Shown here one piece after another: positions 8,191 to 16,138 of a stretch of DNA of 64,000 nt. Source of the stretch: Pseudomonas sp. NFACC02 (lineage in GTDB: Bacteria; Pseudomonadota; Gammaproteobacteria; Pseudomonadales; Pseudomonadaceae); NCBI RefSeq assembly GCF_900110765.1, contig NZ_FOEO01000023.1, positions 16,222 through 80,221 on the forward strand, given 5' to 3'. Numbering within the stretch: position 1 is the stretch's first letter; each line of letters opens with the position of its first letter. Below the pieces are notes generated by a model, which was not told the DNA's origin, searched no databases, and saw nothing but the letters and a program-made list of their open reading frames with translations. A program made the translations under genes and the position numbers.

Positions 8191-10398
8191 ATGGCATCGA
8201 AATCGTTGCGCAATACCCTCCGCCGCCTCTGGGCGCTGGACAAGTTTTCCTACAGTGTGCGGGTTTTCATTGCCCTGACCGGCAGCATGGCTTTGTGCTG
8301 GTACCAGAATGAGATGTCGCTGGTCATCCCGTTGTTCCTCGGGATTATCGCCAGCGCCCTGTCCGAGACGGACGACAGTTGGCAAGGCCGCCTCAACGCA
8401 TTGGCCGTAACGTTGGTGTGCTTCAGCATCGCGGCATTATCCGTGGAGTTGCTGTTCCCCTACCCCGTTCTGTTCATCTGCGCCTTCGCGCTGGCCGCGT
8501 TCTGCCTGACGATGCTTGGCGCGCTGGGCGAGCGTTACGGTGCCATTGCCTATGCGACGCTGATTCTCTCGGTCTACACCATGATCGGCGTGGACCAGCG
8601 CGGCGGTGAGGTCACTGACTTCTGGCATGAGCCCATGCTGCTGGTGGCGGGAGCAGCGTGGTACGGCCTGCTGTCCGTGCTGTGGCAGATGCTGTTTTCC
8701 AACCAGCCCGTGCAGCAGGCACTGGCGCGGCTGTTCCGCGAACTGGGCTTGTACCTGAAGCTGAAATCGGAACTGTTCGAGCCGATCCGCACCCTGGACG
8801 TGGAAGCCCGGCGCCTTGAGCTGGCCAAACAGAATGGCAAGGTCGTGGCCGCGCTTAACGTGACCAAGGAAATCATCCTCAATCGGGTCGGCAGCGGGCG
8901 TCCTGGTTCCAAGGTCAGTCGCTACCTGAAACTGTACTTCCTCGCCCAGGACATCCACGAGCGCGCCAGTTCCTCGCATTACCCCTACAACTCGCTGGCC
9001 GAGGCGTTCTTCCACAGCGACGTACTGTTCCGCTGTCAGCGTCTGCTGCGCCAACAGGGCAAAGCCTGCCGCGACCTGTCGGTGTCGATCCAGTTGCGCC
9101 AGCCGTTCATCTATGACGACAGCTTCGCCCATGCGCTGGATGACTTACGCGCCTCGCTCGAACACCTGAGGATTCAGAGCAACCCCGCCTGGCGCGGTTT
9201 GCTGCGTTCACTGCGTGCACTGGCCAATAACCTGGCAACGCTGGACCGGCTGCTCAGCGATGCCAGTAACCCGGACGCGCTCGCCGATGCCACCGACAGC
9301 AGCTTGCTGGACCGTTCTCCGCGCAACCTCAAAGACGTCGTCACCCGTATCCGCCTGCAGCTGACCCCCACTTCACTGTTATTCAGGCACGCCCTGCGTC
9401 TGCCGCTGGCGCTGGTGGTCGGCTACATCATGCTTCACCTGATTCACGCGTCTCAGGGTTACTGGATCATCCTGACCACGGTCTTTGTCTGTCAGCCGAG
9501 CTACGGCGCCACCCGACGCAAACTCGGCCAAAGGATCATCGGCACGGCCATCGGCCTGACCGCTGGCTGGATTCTGTTCGACCTGATCACCACGCCCGTC
9601 CTGCAATCGATGTGCGCGGTGCTGGCCGGCGTGGTGTTCTTCGTCAACCGCACCACGCGCTACACCCTGTCGACGGCTGCGATCACCGTGATGATCCTGT
9701 TCTGCTTCAATCAGGTCGGAAACGGATACGGCCTGTTCCTGCCACGCCTGATGGATACCTTACTGGGCAGCCTGATTGCCGGCCTGGCCGTGCTGTTGTT
9801 CCTGCCCGACTGGCAAGGGCGTCGCCTGAACAAAGTGCTGGCCAACACGTTGTCCTGCAACAGCATTTACCTGCGCCAGATCATGCAGCAATACGCACAA
9901 GGCAAAAGCGACGACCTGGCCTATCGGCTTGCCCGGCGCAATGCCCACAACGCCGATGCCGCATTGTCGACCACACTGGCGAACATGCTGATGGAGCCAG
10001 GACACTTCAGGAAGGAAGCGGATGTGGGCTTCCGCTTTCTGGTGCTGTCGCACACGCTGCTCAGCTACCTGTCAGGCCTTGGCGCGCATCGGGAAACCCA
10101 GTTACCGAGCGATGCGCGCGAGCATTTGATTGAAGGCGCCGGTGCGCATCTGGCGTCGAGCATCGATGAGATCGCCCAGAGCCTGGCAACGCGGCAACCC
10201 GTAGCCGTGCACAGCGATGAGGAGGAAGCCCTGGCTGCGGACCTGGAGCAGATGCCCGAAGAGATCGACGAGGCACAGCGACTGGTACAGACCCAGTTGG
10301 CCTTGATCTGTCGCCAGCTCGGGCCATTGCGCACGCTGGCCGCGCACCTGATCAAGGCGCCGGAGAAAACCTCAGACATTACAGACCGTGCAGCTTGA
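8191..10398 (+). CDS. yccS: YccS-family inner-membrane transporter (FUSC domains)
   Basis: A 735-residue membrane protein of the YccS/YhfK family (fusaric acid resistance-like FUSC topology). It has a first block of about six helices from VRVFIALTGSMALCWYQNEM to residue ~170, a long cytoplasmic helical region of about 220 residues, a second hydrophobic block from LRLPLALVVGYIMLHLIH, and a C-terminal cytoplasmic domain. Length and order match E. coli YccS. The family is thought to export aromatic or other organic acids, but its substrate is unknown. ATG 8191 has only a weak upstream site (CAAGGC). The 3' end overlaps the convergent solute-binding protein gene by 20 bp, so the two mRNAs are complementary at their ends. 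Confidence 0.8.
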   Translation: MASKSLRNTLRRLWALDKFSYSVRVFIALTGSMALCWYQNEMSLVIPLFLGIIASALSETDDSWQGRLNALAVTLVCFSIAALSVELLFPYPVLFICAFALAAFCLTMLGALGERYGAIAYATLILSVYTMIGVDQRGGEVTDFWHEPMLLVAGAAWYGLLSVLWQMLFSNQPVQQALARLFRELGLYLKLKSELFEPIRTLDVEARRLELAKQNGKVVAALNVTKEIILNRVGSGRPGSKVSRYLKLYFLAQDIHERASSSHYPYNSLAEAFFHSDVLFRCQRLLRQQGKACRDLSVSIQLRQPFIYDDSFAHALDDLRASLEHLRIQSNPAWRGLLRSLRALANNLATLDRLLSDASNPDALADATDSSLLDRSPRNLKDVVTRIRLQLTPTSLLFRHALRLPLALVVGYIMLHLIHASQGYWIILTTVFVCQPSYGATRRKLGQRIIGTAIGLTAGWILFDLITTPVLQSMCAVLAGVVFFVNRTTRYTLSTAAITVMILFCFNQVGNGYGLFLPRLMDTLLGSLIAGLAVLLFLPDWQGRRLNKVLANTLSCNSIYLRQIMQQYAQGKSDDLAYRLARRNAHNADAALSTTLANMLMEPGHFRKEADVGFRFLVLSHTLLSYLSGLGAHRETQLPSDAREHLIEGAGAHLASSIDEIAQSLATRQPVAVHSDEEEALAADLEQMPEEIDEAQRLVQTQLALICRQLGPLRTLAAHLIKAPEKTSDITDRAA

Positions 10399-11116
10399 AC
10401 AACCTGTCATAGCTGCCGTCGGCTTTCATGGCAGCGATAGCGCTATTGAAGTCCGCGACGATTTTTTCGTGATCGGGATTCTTCAGGCTGACCAGAATAT
10501 GCAGCCCGTTTTCACTCAGTGATCCGGGCAGGAATTCGACGTTGTCGCGCACCTCATCAGGCTCTCGTGCCAGCGCGAAACGTGCCGCGTACTCGTCTTC
10601 AACGGTCAATTGCACGCGCCCCGCCGCCAACATGCGCACGGCGGTCGAGAAGCTTGCGACCGGGACCTTTTTCAAATCGGCATCGCCGTCGAACGCTGGC
10701 GAGTACGCGTAACTGCGCACCACGGCGATTGAATACGGATGTAGCTGGGCCAGGTCCTGAAACCCGATGCTTGAGCTTTTGCGCTTGAGAAAGCGCAGAC
10801 GGTTGACCAGGTAATCGCCGGAAAACTGACCGATGCGCGTACGCTCTTCGCTGTACCAGGCATTGATCAGGATGTCGTAGCGCCCCTCGCTGACGCCATG
10901 AACAGCCCGCGCCCACGGCACTTGCTCGTATTCGGTGGTGTAACCGGCACGGCCGAATGCCGTGCGTACCAAGTCCGTAGAGAGCCCGCCGTTAAGTAAC
11001 GAAACATCCGAATAAGGCGCCCACGCGTCCCCCGCCATACGCAGCTTCTGCGCCAGAGCATCCTGCGCGACCAGCAGCAACCCCAATAGAACCATGGCTC
11101 GAAGCAAATGCGACAT
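10379..11116 (-). CDS. Periplasmic solute-binding protein, SBP_bac_3 family
   Basis: A 245-residue exported protein of the amino-acid-type solute-binding family 3. Residues 1-22 form a signal peptide (MSHLLRAMVLLGLLLVAQDA, cut after ALAQ). The mature part begins KLRMAGDAWAPYSD and has the usual two-lobe pattern with GLSTDLVRTAF, EGRYDILINAWYSEERT and AAGRVQLTVEDEYAA. The acidic/amide pocket pattern of true amino-acid binders is only partly present. ATG 11116 follows AAGGA with 8 nt spacing and is preferred to the in-frame TTG at 11122. No ABC permease or ATPase gene is adjacent, so it may serve a distant transporter, act as a sensor, or be an orphan. It converges on, and overlaps, the yccS gene. 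Confidence 0.75.
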   Translation of the reverse strand: MSHLLRAMVLLGLLLVAQDALAQKLRMAGDAWAPYSDVSLLNGGLSTDLVRTAFGRAGYTTEYEQVPWARAVHGVSEGRYDILINAWYSEERTRIGQFSGDYLVNRLRFLKRKSSSIGFQDLAQLHPYSIAVVRSYAYSPAFDGDADLKKVPVASFSTAVRMLAAGRVQLTVEDEYAARFALAREPDEVRDNVEFLPGSLSENGLHILVSLKNPDHEKIVADFNSAIAAMKADGSYDRLFKLHGL

Positions 11117-11441
11117 GCTCAAGATCCTTAGGCAGACAGCCAGTCTGCAATTGTTTCAGCGGTCAAAAAACGACGCTGTGACGTCCCTGATGCGAGCGAC
11201 GGGCAACGTGCATGGCCCGGATAAGGCGATGAAGGGCGATAGCAAGTGGCCTTCATTGAAGCCGTGTTCTGCGTTTTCCACAACTCTTAAGAAGGCGAAG
11301 TTTGTGCGGTCGTTCAAAAAAGTTGCACAAGACTGCAACGGTTTCTGCAACCACGAACGAATGGCCACCACACGGTGACGTTGGGCTGACAGCAATATGC
11401 GTTTAGTATCCGGCATGGACTTCTTTTCGTGAGCTGGCGAC
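11117..11441. other. Divergent intergenic region, solute-binding protein / elaA
   Basis: About 325 bp between divergently transcribed genes. It should hold both promoters, but I see no convincing -35/-10 pair or operator. The short open frames inside it (11156-11485 minus, 11094-11378 plus) have neither ribosome sites nor family resemblance. Confidence 0.5.
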
Positions 11442-11900
11442 ATGTCAATCAACTGGATTTGCAAACACCATACCGCCCTGAGCAAAGAGCAGCTGTACGC
11501 GATCTTGAAGCTGCGCGCGCAGGTGTTCGTGGTGGAACAGAAATGCTGGTATCAGGACGTCGACGGCCAGGATTTACTGGGCGACACCCGGCATTTGATG
11601 GCGTGGCTAAACGAAGAACTGGTGGCGTATCTGCGCCTGCTGGACCCGATCCAGCAGAACGGTGACGTGACCATCGGCCGCGTGGTGACTGCTCCGTCAA
11701 TGCGCAACAAGGGCATGGGCCATGAATTGATGGTACAGGCGCTGGAGCATGCCGAGCGCAACTGGCCGGATCAACCGATTTATCTGTCAGCGCAGGCGCA
11801 TCTCCAGGGTTACTACAGCCGTTATGGTTTTAATCCGGTGGGCGAGGTGTATGTCGAAGACGGCATCCCGCACATCGGCATGCGCCGGGATCTGGATTGA
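11442..11900 (+). CDS. elaA: GNAT acetyltransferase ElaA
   Basis: A 152-residue acetyltransferase of the ElaA branch of the GNAT superfamily. The family start is clear (LYAILKLRAQVFVVEQKCWY, then DVDGQDLLGDTRHLMAW). The acetyl-CoA binding motif A follows: IGRVVTAPSMRNKGMGHELM, matching V-x-x-x-x-R/Q-x-x-G-x-G/A. The end of the fold is ISAQAHLQGYYSRYGF-like with FNPVGEVYVEDGIPHIGM. The full domain is present at normal length. The physiological acceptor of ElaA is not known. It is a single gene preceded by a poor ribosome site. A REP fragment follows it. Confidence 0.9.
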   Translation: MSINWICKHHTALSKEQLYAILKLRAQVFVVEQKCWYQDVDGQDLLGDTRHLMAWLNEELVAYLRLLDPIQQNGDVTIGRVVTAPSMRNKGMGHELMVQALEHAERNWPDQPIYLSAQAHLQGYYSRYGFNPVGEVYVEDGIPHIGMRRDLD

Positions 11901-11920
11901 GTCCCGGACATCTGAAGTCC

Positions 11921-11955
11921 TCGTAGGAGACGTCGGAGGTCACGAAGGCAGCGAA
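11921..11955. repeat. Degenerate single REP-like element
   Basis: GTAGGAGACGTCGGAGGTCACGA resembles one arm of the 382-526 family with several mismatches; there is no clear partner arm. Confidence 0.4.
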
Positions 11956-12059
11956 TGCGGTGTGTGATTCACCGTAGCGGTGTCAGACGTATTGCCGTCC
12001 TCGAAACGTCGCCCGCAGCACGCCAGCGCCTACAGATGCCAGATCCCCGTCGTACTGGC

Positions 12060-12356
12060 TCAGGGATATCCCAGCACCGACTTGACCTGCTCAAGGTTGC
12101 GCACAATCCATTGCCTGTCGATCGCGCCCCAATCGCGAATCCGGTAGCTGCCTGCGTGGTTACGCCCGCCGTCCAGTTGCTCGAACTCACAGACGATATC
12201 CAGATCGGCCAACGCCACGAGGGTGTCCTGTGCAGTGCGACGCGGCATGCCGGTAACGTCGGTCAACGCGGGTACGCTGCTGGCGATTCCACTGTCGATC
12301 AGGTACGCCACGTACAGGCGACGGTAAAAGCTGCTTTTGGTCTTGCTGACGTCCAT
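12060..12356 (-). CDS. Small winged helix-turn-helix protein
   Basis: A 98-residue protein with a helix-turn-helix pattern in the middle: residues ~20-60 contain SGIASSVPALTDVTGMPRRT followed by AQDTLVALADLDIVCEFEQL. It then has a short wing (GGRNHAGSYRIRDWG) and a C-terminal helix. This is the layout of a compact winged-helix regulator, and pseudomonads carry many such short proteins annotated only as helix-turn-helix domain proteins. It starts 31 bp after the stop of the YgjP-like peptidase gene on the same strand, so the two probably form an operon. Target DNA and ligand are unknown. A non-DNA-binding use of the fold is possible. Confidence 0.7.
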   Translation of the reverse strand: MDVSKTKSSFYRRLYVAYLIDSGIASSVPALTDVTGMPRRTAQDTLVALADLDIVCEFEQLDGGRNHAGSYRIRDWGAIDRQWIVRNLEQVKSVLGYP

Positions 12357-12387
12357 CGTCAGGTCCTTGTCGAAGAAAAGGTGGTGG

Positions 12388-12900
12388 CTAGCCCTGTTGC
12401 ATGTCCCGCCACGTCAGGTAGATGCGCAGGTCGAATTCCAACTGGTGGTAACCCGGCTGCATGTGTTCGCACAGCTTGTAGAACGCCTTGTTGTGCTCGG
12501 TCTCCTTGAAGTGCGCGAGCTCATGAACCACGATCATTTTGAGGAACTCGGGGGCTGCCTCCTTGAACAATGACGCGACGCGGATTTCCTTCTTCGCCTT
12601 GAGCTTGCCACCCTGCACACGCGACACCGTGGTGTGCAGGCCCAATGCGCGATGCGTCAGGTCCAGGCGGTTGTCGAAGAGCACCTTGTCGATCCCCGGC
12701 GCGTTGCGCAGGTATTCCTGCTTGAGCGAGAGCGCATACGCGTACAGCGCCTTGTCGCTCTGCACGTCATGACGCCCCGGGTAGCGTTGCTCCAGATAGG
12801 CGCCGAGTTTGTCCTGAGCAATCAGTTGCCGGACCTGATCCTGCAATGAGGCCGGATAGGCCTGCAGGTATTTGAGCGGCGTTGTCGCAGTAACGGTCAT
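12388..12900 (-). CDS. YgjP-like M48-type metallopeptidase
   Basis: A 170-residue protein whose C-terminal half has the zinc-peptidase signature HELAHFKETEHNKAFY: HExxH plus a downstream His/Glu region, as in the YgjP/SprT-like group. Upstream are RALGLHTTVSRVQGGKLKAK and KEIRVASLFKEAAPEFLKMI, the conserved beta-sheet and helix preceding the active site. No signal peptide is present, so it should be cytoplasmic. Family members are predicted metal-dependent proteases whose substrates are unknown. It is the first gene of a likely two-gene unit with the winged-helix protein downstream. Confidence 0.8.
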   Translation of the reverse strand: MTVTATTPLKYLQAYPASLQDQVRQLIAQDKLGAYLEQRYPGRHDVQSDKALYAYALSLKQEYLRNAPGIDKVLFDNRLDLTHRALGLHTTVSRVQGGKLKAKKEIRVASLFKEAAPEFLKMIVVHELAHFKETEHNKAFYKLCEHMQPGYHQLEFDLRIYLTWRDMQQG

Positions 12901-12939
12901 GTTCAGATCGAAGGAGTGAAAGGGCGCCAGTCTACCGCG

Positions 12940-15093
12940 TCAGTGCTTTTCAAGCAGCGGGTGCGTCGTTGGCAGAATGATCGGCTCGACAAAGCGCACG
13001 GCCTCGTCCGGCGTCATCGGATGCGCCAGCAGGAAACCCTGAATGATCTCGCAGCCATTGACCACCAGCCATTGATACTGCTCAAGGGTTTCCACGCCCT
13101 CGGCGATGACGTCGATGTTCAGCGTTCGGCACAGGTCCATGATCGTGCGCGCCACGGCAAGGTCACGCGGAGAGCTCATCATGCCGCTGATGAAGTGGCG
13201 GTCGATCTTCAGCGTATCCAGGTCGAGGTTTCGCAGATGGGCCAGCGAGCTGTCACCGGCGCCGAAGTCATCCAGCGAAACGCGTACGCCGATTTCGTGC
13301 AGACTTTGCAGTTGCTTGCGACTGTGCACCAGATTGTGGACCAGCGAAGGCTCAGTGATTTCAACCTCCAGCTGGCGCGGTTGCAAGCCGTGAATGCTCA
13401 TGGCGCGCTGCAGTTCGGCGGCCAGATTGGGCATGCTGAATTGTGCCGGGCTGACACTCACACTCATCACCAGATCGGCCGGAAAGATCCCCTCCCACCG
13501 TTGCAGTTGCGCAGCGCCTTGCTCAAAGATCCAGCCGCCGAGCTTGTTGATCAGCCGGGTTTCCTCCAGCAGCGGAATGAACAGGCTGGAAGGCACATCG
13601 CCTGCGTCCGGATGATTCCATCGCAACAGCGCTTCGAAGCCGCGGGTTCGCCCCGTGACCACGTTGATCTGGGGCTGGTAAACGATGGAGAAGTCTTTGC
13701 CTTCGATCGCCGTGCGCACGCTCTCTTCGAGCATCAACCGGGAACGGGCCCGGCCATTCATGTACTGGTCATAGAAACGGTATTGATGACGGCCAGCGCG
13801 CTTGGCTTCATACATGGCGATGTCCGCCGCACGCAACAAGCCGTCCAGGTTAGTGCCGCAGTCCGGGTACACCGCGATCCCGACACTGGCCCCCAATGTC
13901 GCCTCGATACCATCGACATGGCGCCGTGCAGACACGCGATCAATCAGTTTTTCCGCGACTTTGGCGGCGTGCTCGGGAAAGTCGAGCCCGTCGATCACGA
14001 CCACGAACTCGTCGCCGCCCATGCGCGCCAGCACGTCATAAGGACGCAGGGATTCCTTCAATTGCTCGGCCACCCAGACCAGCACCTGATCACCGGCATC
14101 ATGGCCCAGCGAGTCGTTCACGTGCTTGAAGCCGTCCAGATCGAGGTACAAGACCACCAGGTACTTACCGACATGCTCGTTGCGCACCAACATGCCTTCT
14201 ACGGTCTGGTAGAAGCCGCGACGATTGAGCAGACCGGTCAGCGAATCGGTCACGGCCTGTTGTTCGAGCTGACTGTAGAGATCGCGCACCACCGACATGT
14301 CGAGCACGCTCAACACCATCGCTTTCTGTTCTTCCGGCAAAGGGGCACAGGACAATGCCACCGGCAACTGGCGCCCCTCGGGTGTGCGCATGACCGCATC
14401 GTGGACCCGGTAAGTGTCGGCGCGTCGGTAGTGATGATAGAACCCCGAGTCGGTCCATTCGGTCACGACCGGCTCCTGCAGATAGCAGCCCAGCCCGGTG
14501 CCTCGCAGCTCGCCATCGGTCATGCCCAGCAATCGGCAGATCGCCGGATTGGCAAAGCTGATGATGCCGTCCTCGTTGACCACCAGAATGCCTTCCGCAA
14601 CATTGGCCAGGACCGAGGCGTTGAACGCTCGCGCGGACTCCAGCTCGCGGCTGAGCTTCTGCAAGGCACGCCGGTTGTGCTGATGCTCCAGCAGGGCCTG
14701 GACCTTGGGCTTGAGGATGTTGGGATCGAACGGTTTGAACAGGTAGTCCACCGCGCCGCTGGCATAGCCTTTATGCACAGCGTCACGTGATTGTTCGTTG
14801 GCGGTCAGAAAGATGATCGGCGTCAGGCGGGTTCGCTGACTGCCACGCATCAGGCGAGCGACTTCAAAGCCGTCCATGTCGGGCATCTGCACATCGAGCA
14901 GAACGAGGTCGACGTCAACATCAAGAAGCAGACCCAACGCCTCCATGCCGGAACTGGCCGTGACGATTTCCCAGTCCTGCCGCTGCAGGACGGCACGCAT
15001 CGTAACCAGATTTTCTGGGTAGTCGTCGACGACCAACAAGACTGACTTGCCATTGGATGGCTGGGACTGCGCGCATTCCATGCTGCTACTCAT
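12940..15093 (-). CDS. Response regulator REC-PAS-GGDEF-EAL, cyclic-di-GMP turnover
   Basis: A 717-residue regulator. A receiver domain covers residues ~17-135 with acidic pair D23-D24 and phospho-acceptor D67 (LLDVQMPDMDG). A PAS domain follows at ~155-265, then a diguanylate cyclase domain at ~275-440 with intact GGDEF at 359-363 and an RxxD inhibitory site (RPYD) just before it. A phosphodiesterase domain spans ~455-705 with EAL at 487-489, EITE, KIDRHFI and AEGVET. The loop-6 motif reads DDFGAGDSSL where DDFGTGYSSL is usual. It may therefore make and/or break cyclic di-GMP in response to an unknown histidine kinase and a PAS ligand. No kinase gene is adjacent. Start ATG 15093; an internal ATG four codons later is possible. 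Confidence 0.9.
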   Translation of the reverse strand: MSSSMECAQSQPSNGKSVLLVVDDYPENLVTMRAVLQRQDWEIVTASSGMEALGLLLDVDVDLVLLDVQMPDMDGFEVARLMRGSQRTRLTPIIFLTANEQSRDAVHKGYASGAVDYLFKPFDPNILKPKVQALLEHQHNRRALQKLSRELESARAFNASVLANVAEGILVVNEDGIISFANPAICRLLGMTDGELRGTGLGCYLQEPVVTEWTDSGFYHHYRRADTYRVHDAVMRTPEGRQLPVALSCAPLPEEQKAMVLSVLDMSVVRDLYSQLEQQAVTDSLTGLLNRRGFYQTVEGMLVRNEHVGKYLVVLYLDLDGFKHVNDSLGHDAGDQVLVWVAEQLKESLRPYDVLARMGGDEFVVVIDGLDFPEHAAKVAEKLIDRVSARRHVDGIEATLGASVGIAVYPDCGTNLDGLLRAADIAMYEAKRAGRHQYRFYDQYMNGRARSRLMLEESVRTAIEGKDFSIVYQPQINVVTGRTRGFEALLRWNHPDAGDVPSSLFIPLLEETRLINKLGGWIFEQGAAQLQRWEGIFPADLVMSVSVSPAQFSMPNLAAELQRAMSIHGLQPRQLEVEITEPSLVHNLVHSRKQLQSLHEIGVRVSLDDFGAGDSSLAHLRNLDLDTLKIDRHFISGMMSSPRDLAVARTIMDLCRTLNIDVIAEGVETLEQYQWLVVNGCEIIQGFLLAHPMTPDEAVRFVEPIILPTTHPLLEKH

Positions 15094-15399
15094 TCACTTC
15101 TACTGCCTTGTGAAGGGCTCCGCCCATGATCCGATTGGGGTTTACTCTAGACCTGAATGAAAAAAAAAGAAGCTGGGCCACCGTTTTGCCATCCTAAATC
15201 AGGATCCAACCCGACTAACGGTCGCCGCCCCTGAGCCGTGCTCCCCCTCTGACGCGCAGCAAAAATCGCGGCACATTGCCCTCATCCGCTCGACGGATTC
15301 CCGTTAACAAACCGGGGCGTGAAACGTATAAGGAGTACCCCTCAAACCCTTGCGCCAGACACGTTTACTGGCAATGAGACATATCGGACGAAAGACATA
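15094..15399. other. Divergent intergenic region, c-di-GMP regulator / PL7 lyase
   Basis: About 306 bp with an A-rich tract (AAAAAAAAAGAAG near 15160) and no recognisable operator. AAGGAG at 15330-15335 looks like a ribosome site but has no start codon at the right distance. It may belong to a short leader, or to an upstream start of the lyase gene (GTG 15319 is in frame). Confidence 0.4.
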
Positions 15400-16071
15400 A
15401 TGATTGATTTGGGAACCTGGAATCTGAGCATTCCCGTGGGCTCGCCACCCGCCACCATCGAAACGAAACAACTGGTTCAGGGTTACGACGACAAATACTT
15501 CACCTCTGGCTCATCGAACATCACCTTCTGGGCGCCAGTGACCGGCGCGAAGACCGCCAACGCGATCTACCCCCGCACCGAGTTGCGCGAAACCTGGTCC
15601 AACGGCACGCTCCATAACTGGACCTATACCGATGCCGACAACTTTCTGAACGCCAAACTCAAGGTCATTCAGGTGCCGTCCTCCGGGCGGGTGGTGATCG
15701 GTCAGATCCATGTGTACGAAAGCACTCAGCCGCTGTTGAAACTCGAATATCAGTACCAGGATGCTACCAAGGACGGGGTCATCGTCGCCAAGGTGCGATT
15801 CCATCCCGACGACAAGAAGCCGCGCATCTTCACCATCGCTGAAGGCATCTCTCTCAACGAAACCTTCAATTACGTCATCCATCTCAACAAGGCCGGACTG
15901 CTCACCGTGAAGGCGCGCGACAGGATCTGGGGCGACCGCATCAGTGCCACCTGGAGCAAGCAGCAGCTGTACTTCAAGGCCGGGGTCTATACCCAGGACC
16001 ACACCGGGTACACCAGCGAAGGCGGCAAGGTGATGTTCTTCAATCTGGATATCGACCACAACAAATCCTGA
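15400..16071 (+). CDS. Polysaccharide lyase family 7, alginate lyase-like
   Basis: A 223-residue single-domain protein of polysaccharide lyase family 7. All three family signatures are present: RTELRE near residue 50 (substrate arginine), QIHVYE near 100 (catalytic region with Gln and His), and YFKAGVYTQ near 190 (catalytic Tyr). These enzymes cut alginate by beta-elimination in a jelly-roll fold. ATG 15400 (MIDLGTWNLSIP) is chosen because homologues start there; an in-frame GTG at 15319 would add 27 residues without a signal peptide. With neither start is a signal sequence seen, so export, if any, is not by Sec. It ends at a strong terminator shared with putP. Confidence 0.85.
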   Translation: MIDLGTWNLSIPVGSPPATIETKQLVQGYDDKYFTSGSSNITFWAPVTGAKTANAIYPRTELRETWSNGTLHNWTYTDADNFLNAKLKVIQVPSSGRVVIGQIHVYESTQPLLKLEYQYQDATKDGVIVAKVRFHPDDKKPRIFTIAEGISLNETFNYVIHLNKAGLLTVKARDRIWGDRISATWSKQQLYFKAGVYTQDHTGYTSEGGKVMFFNLDIDHNKS

Positions 16072-16091
16072 CCCGACGCCTTCCCACACGC

Positions 16092-16125
16092 AAAAAGCCC
16101 GCGCTTCCAGAAACGCGGGCTTTTT
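16092..16125. terminator. Bidirectional intrinsic terminator (PL7 gene / putP)
   Basis: AAAAAGCCCGCG at 16092-16103 pairs perfectly with 16114-16125 (10-nt loop), with A and T tracts at the two ends. It lies between convergent genes. Confidence 0.9.
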
Positions 16126-16138
16126 TAAGGCCGACGAT

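Noticed and set aside
11094..11485. Short frames on both strands in the solute-binding protein / elaA spacer
   Set aside because: No ribosome sites, unusual composition and overlap with promoter space.
12916..14790. A 624-codon open frame antisense to the GGDEF-EAL gene
   Set aside because: The minus-strand gene has intact REC, PAS, GGDEF and EAL motifs; the plus-strand frame has none.
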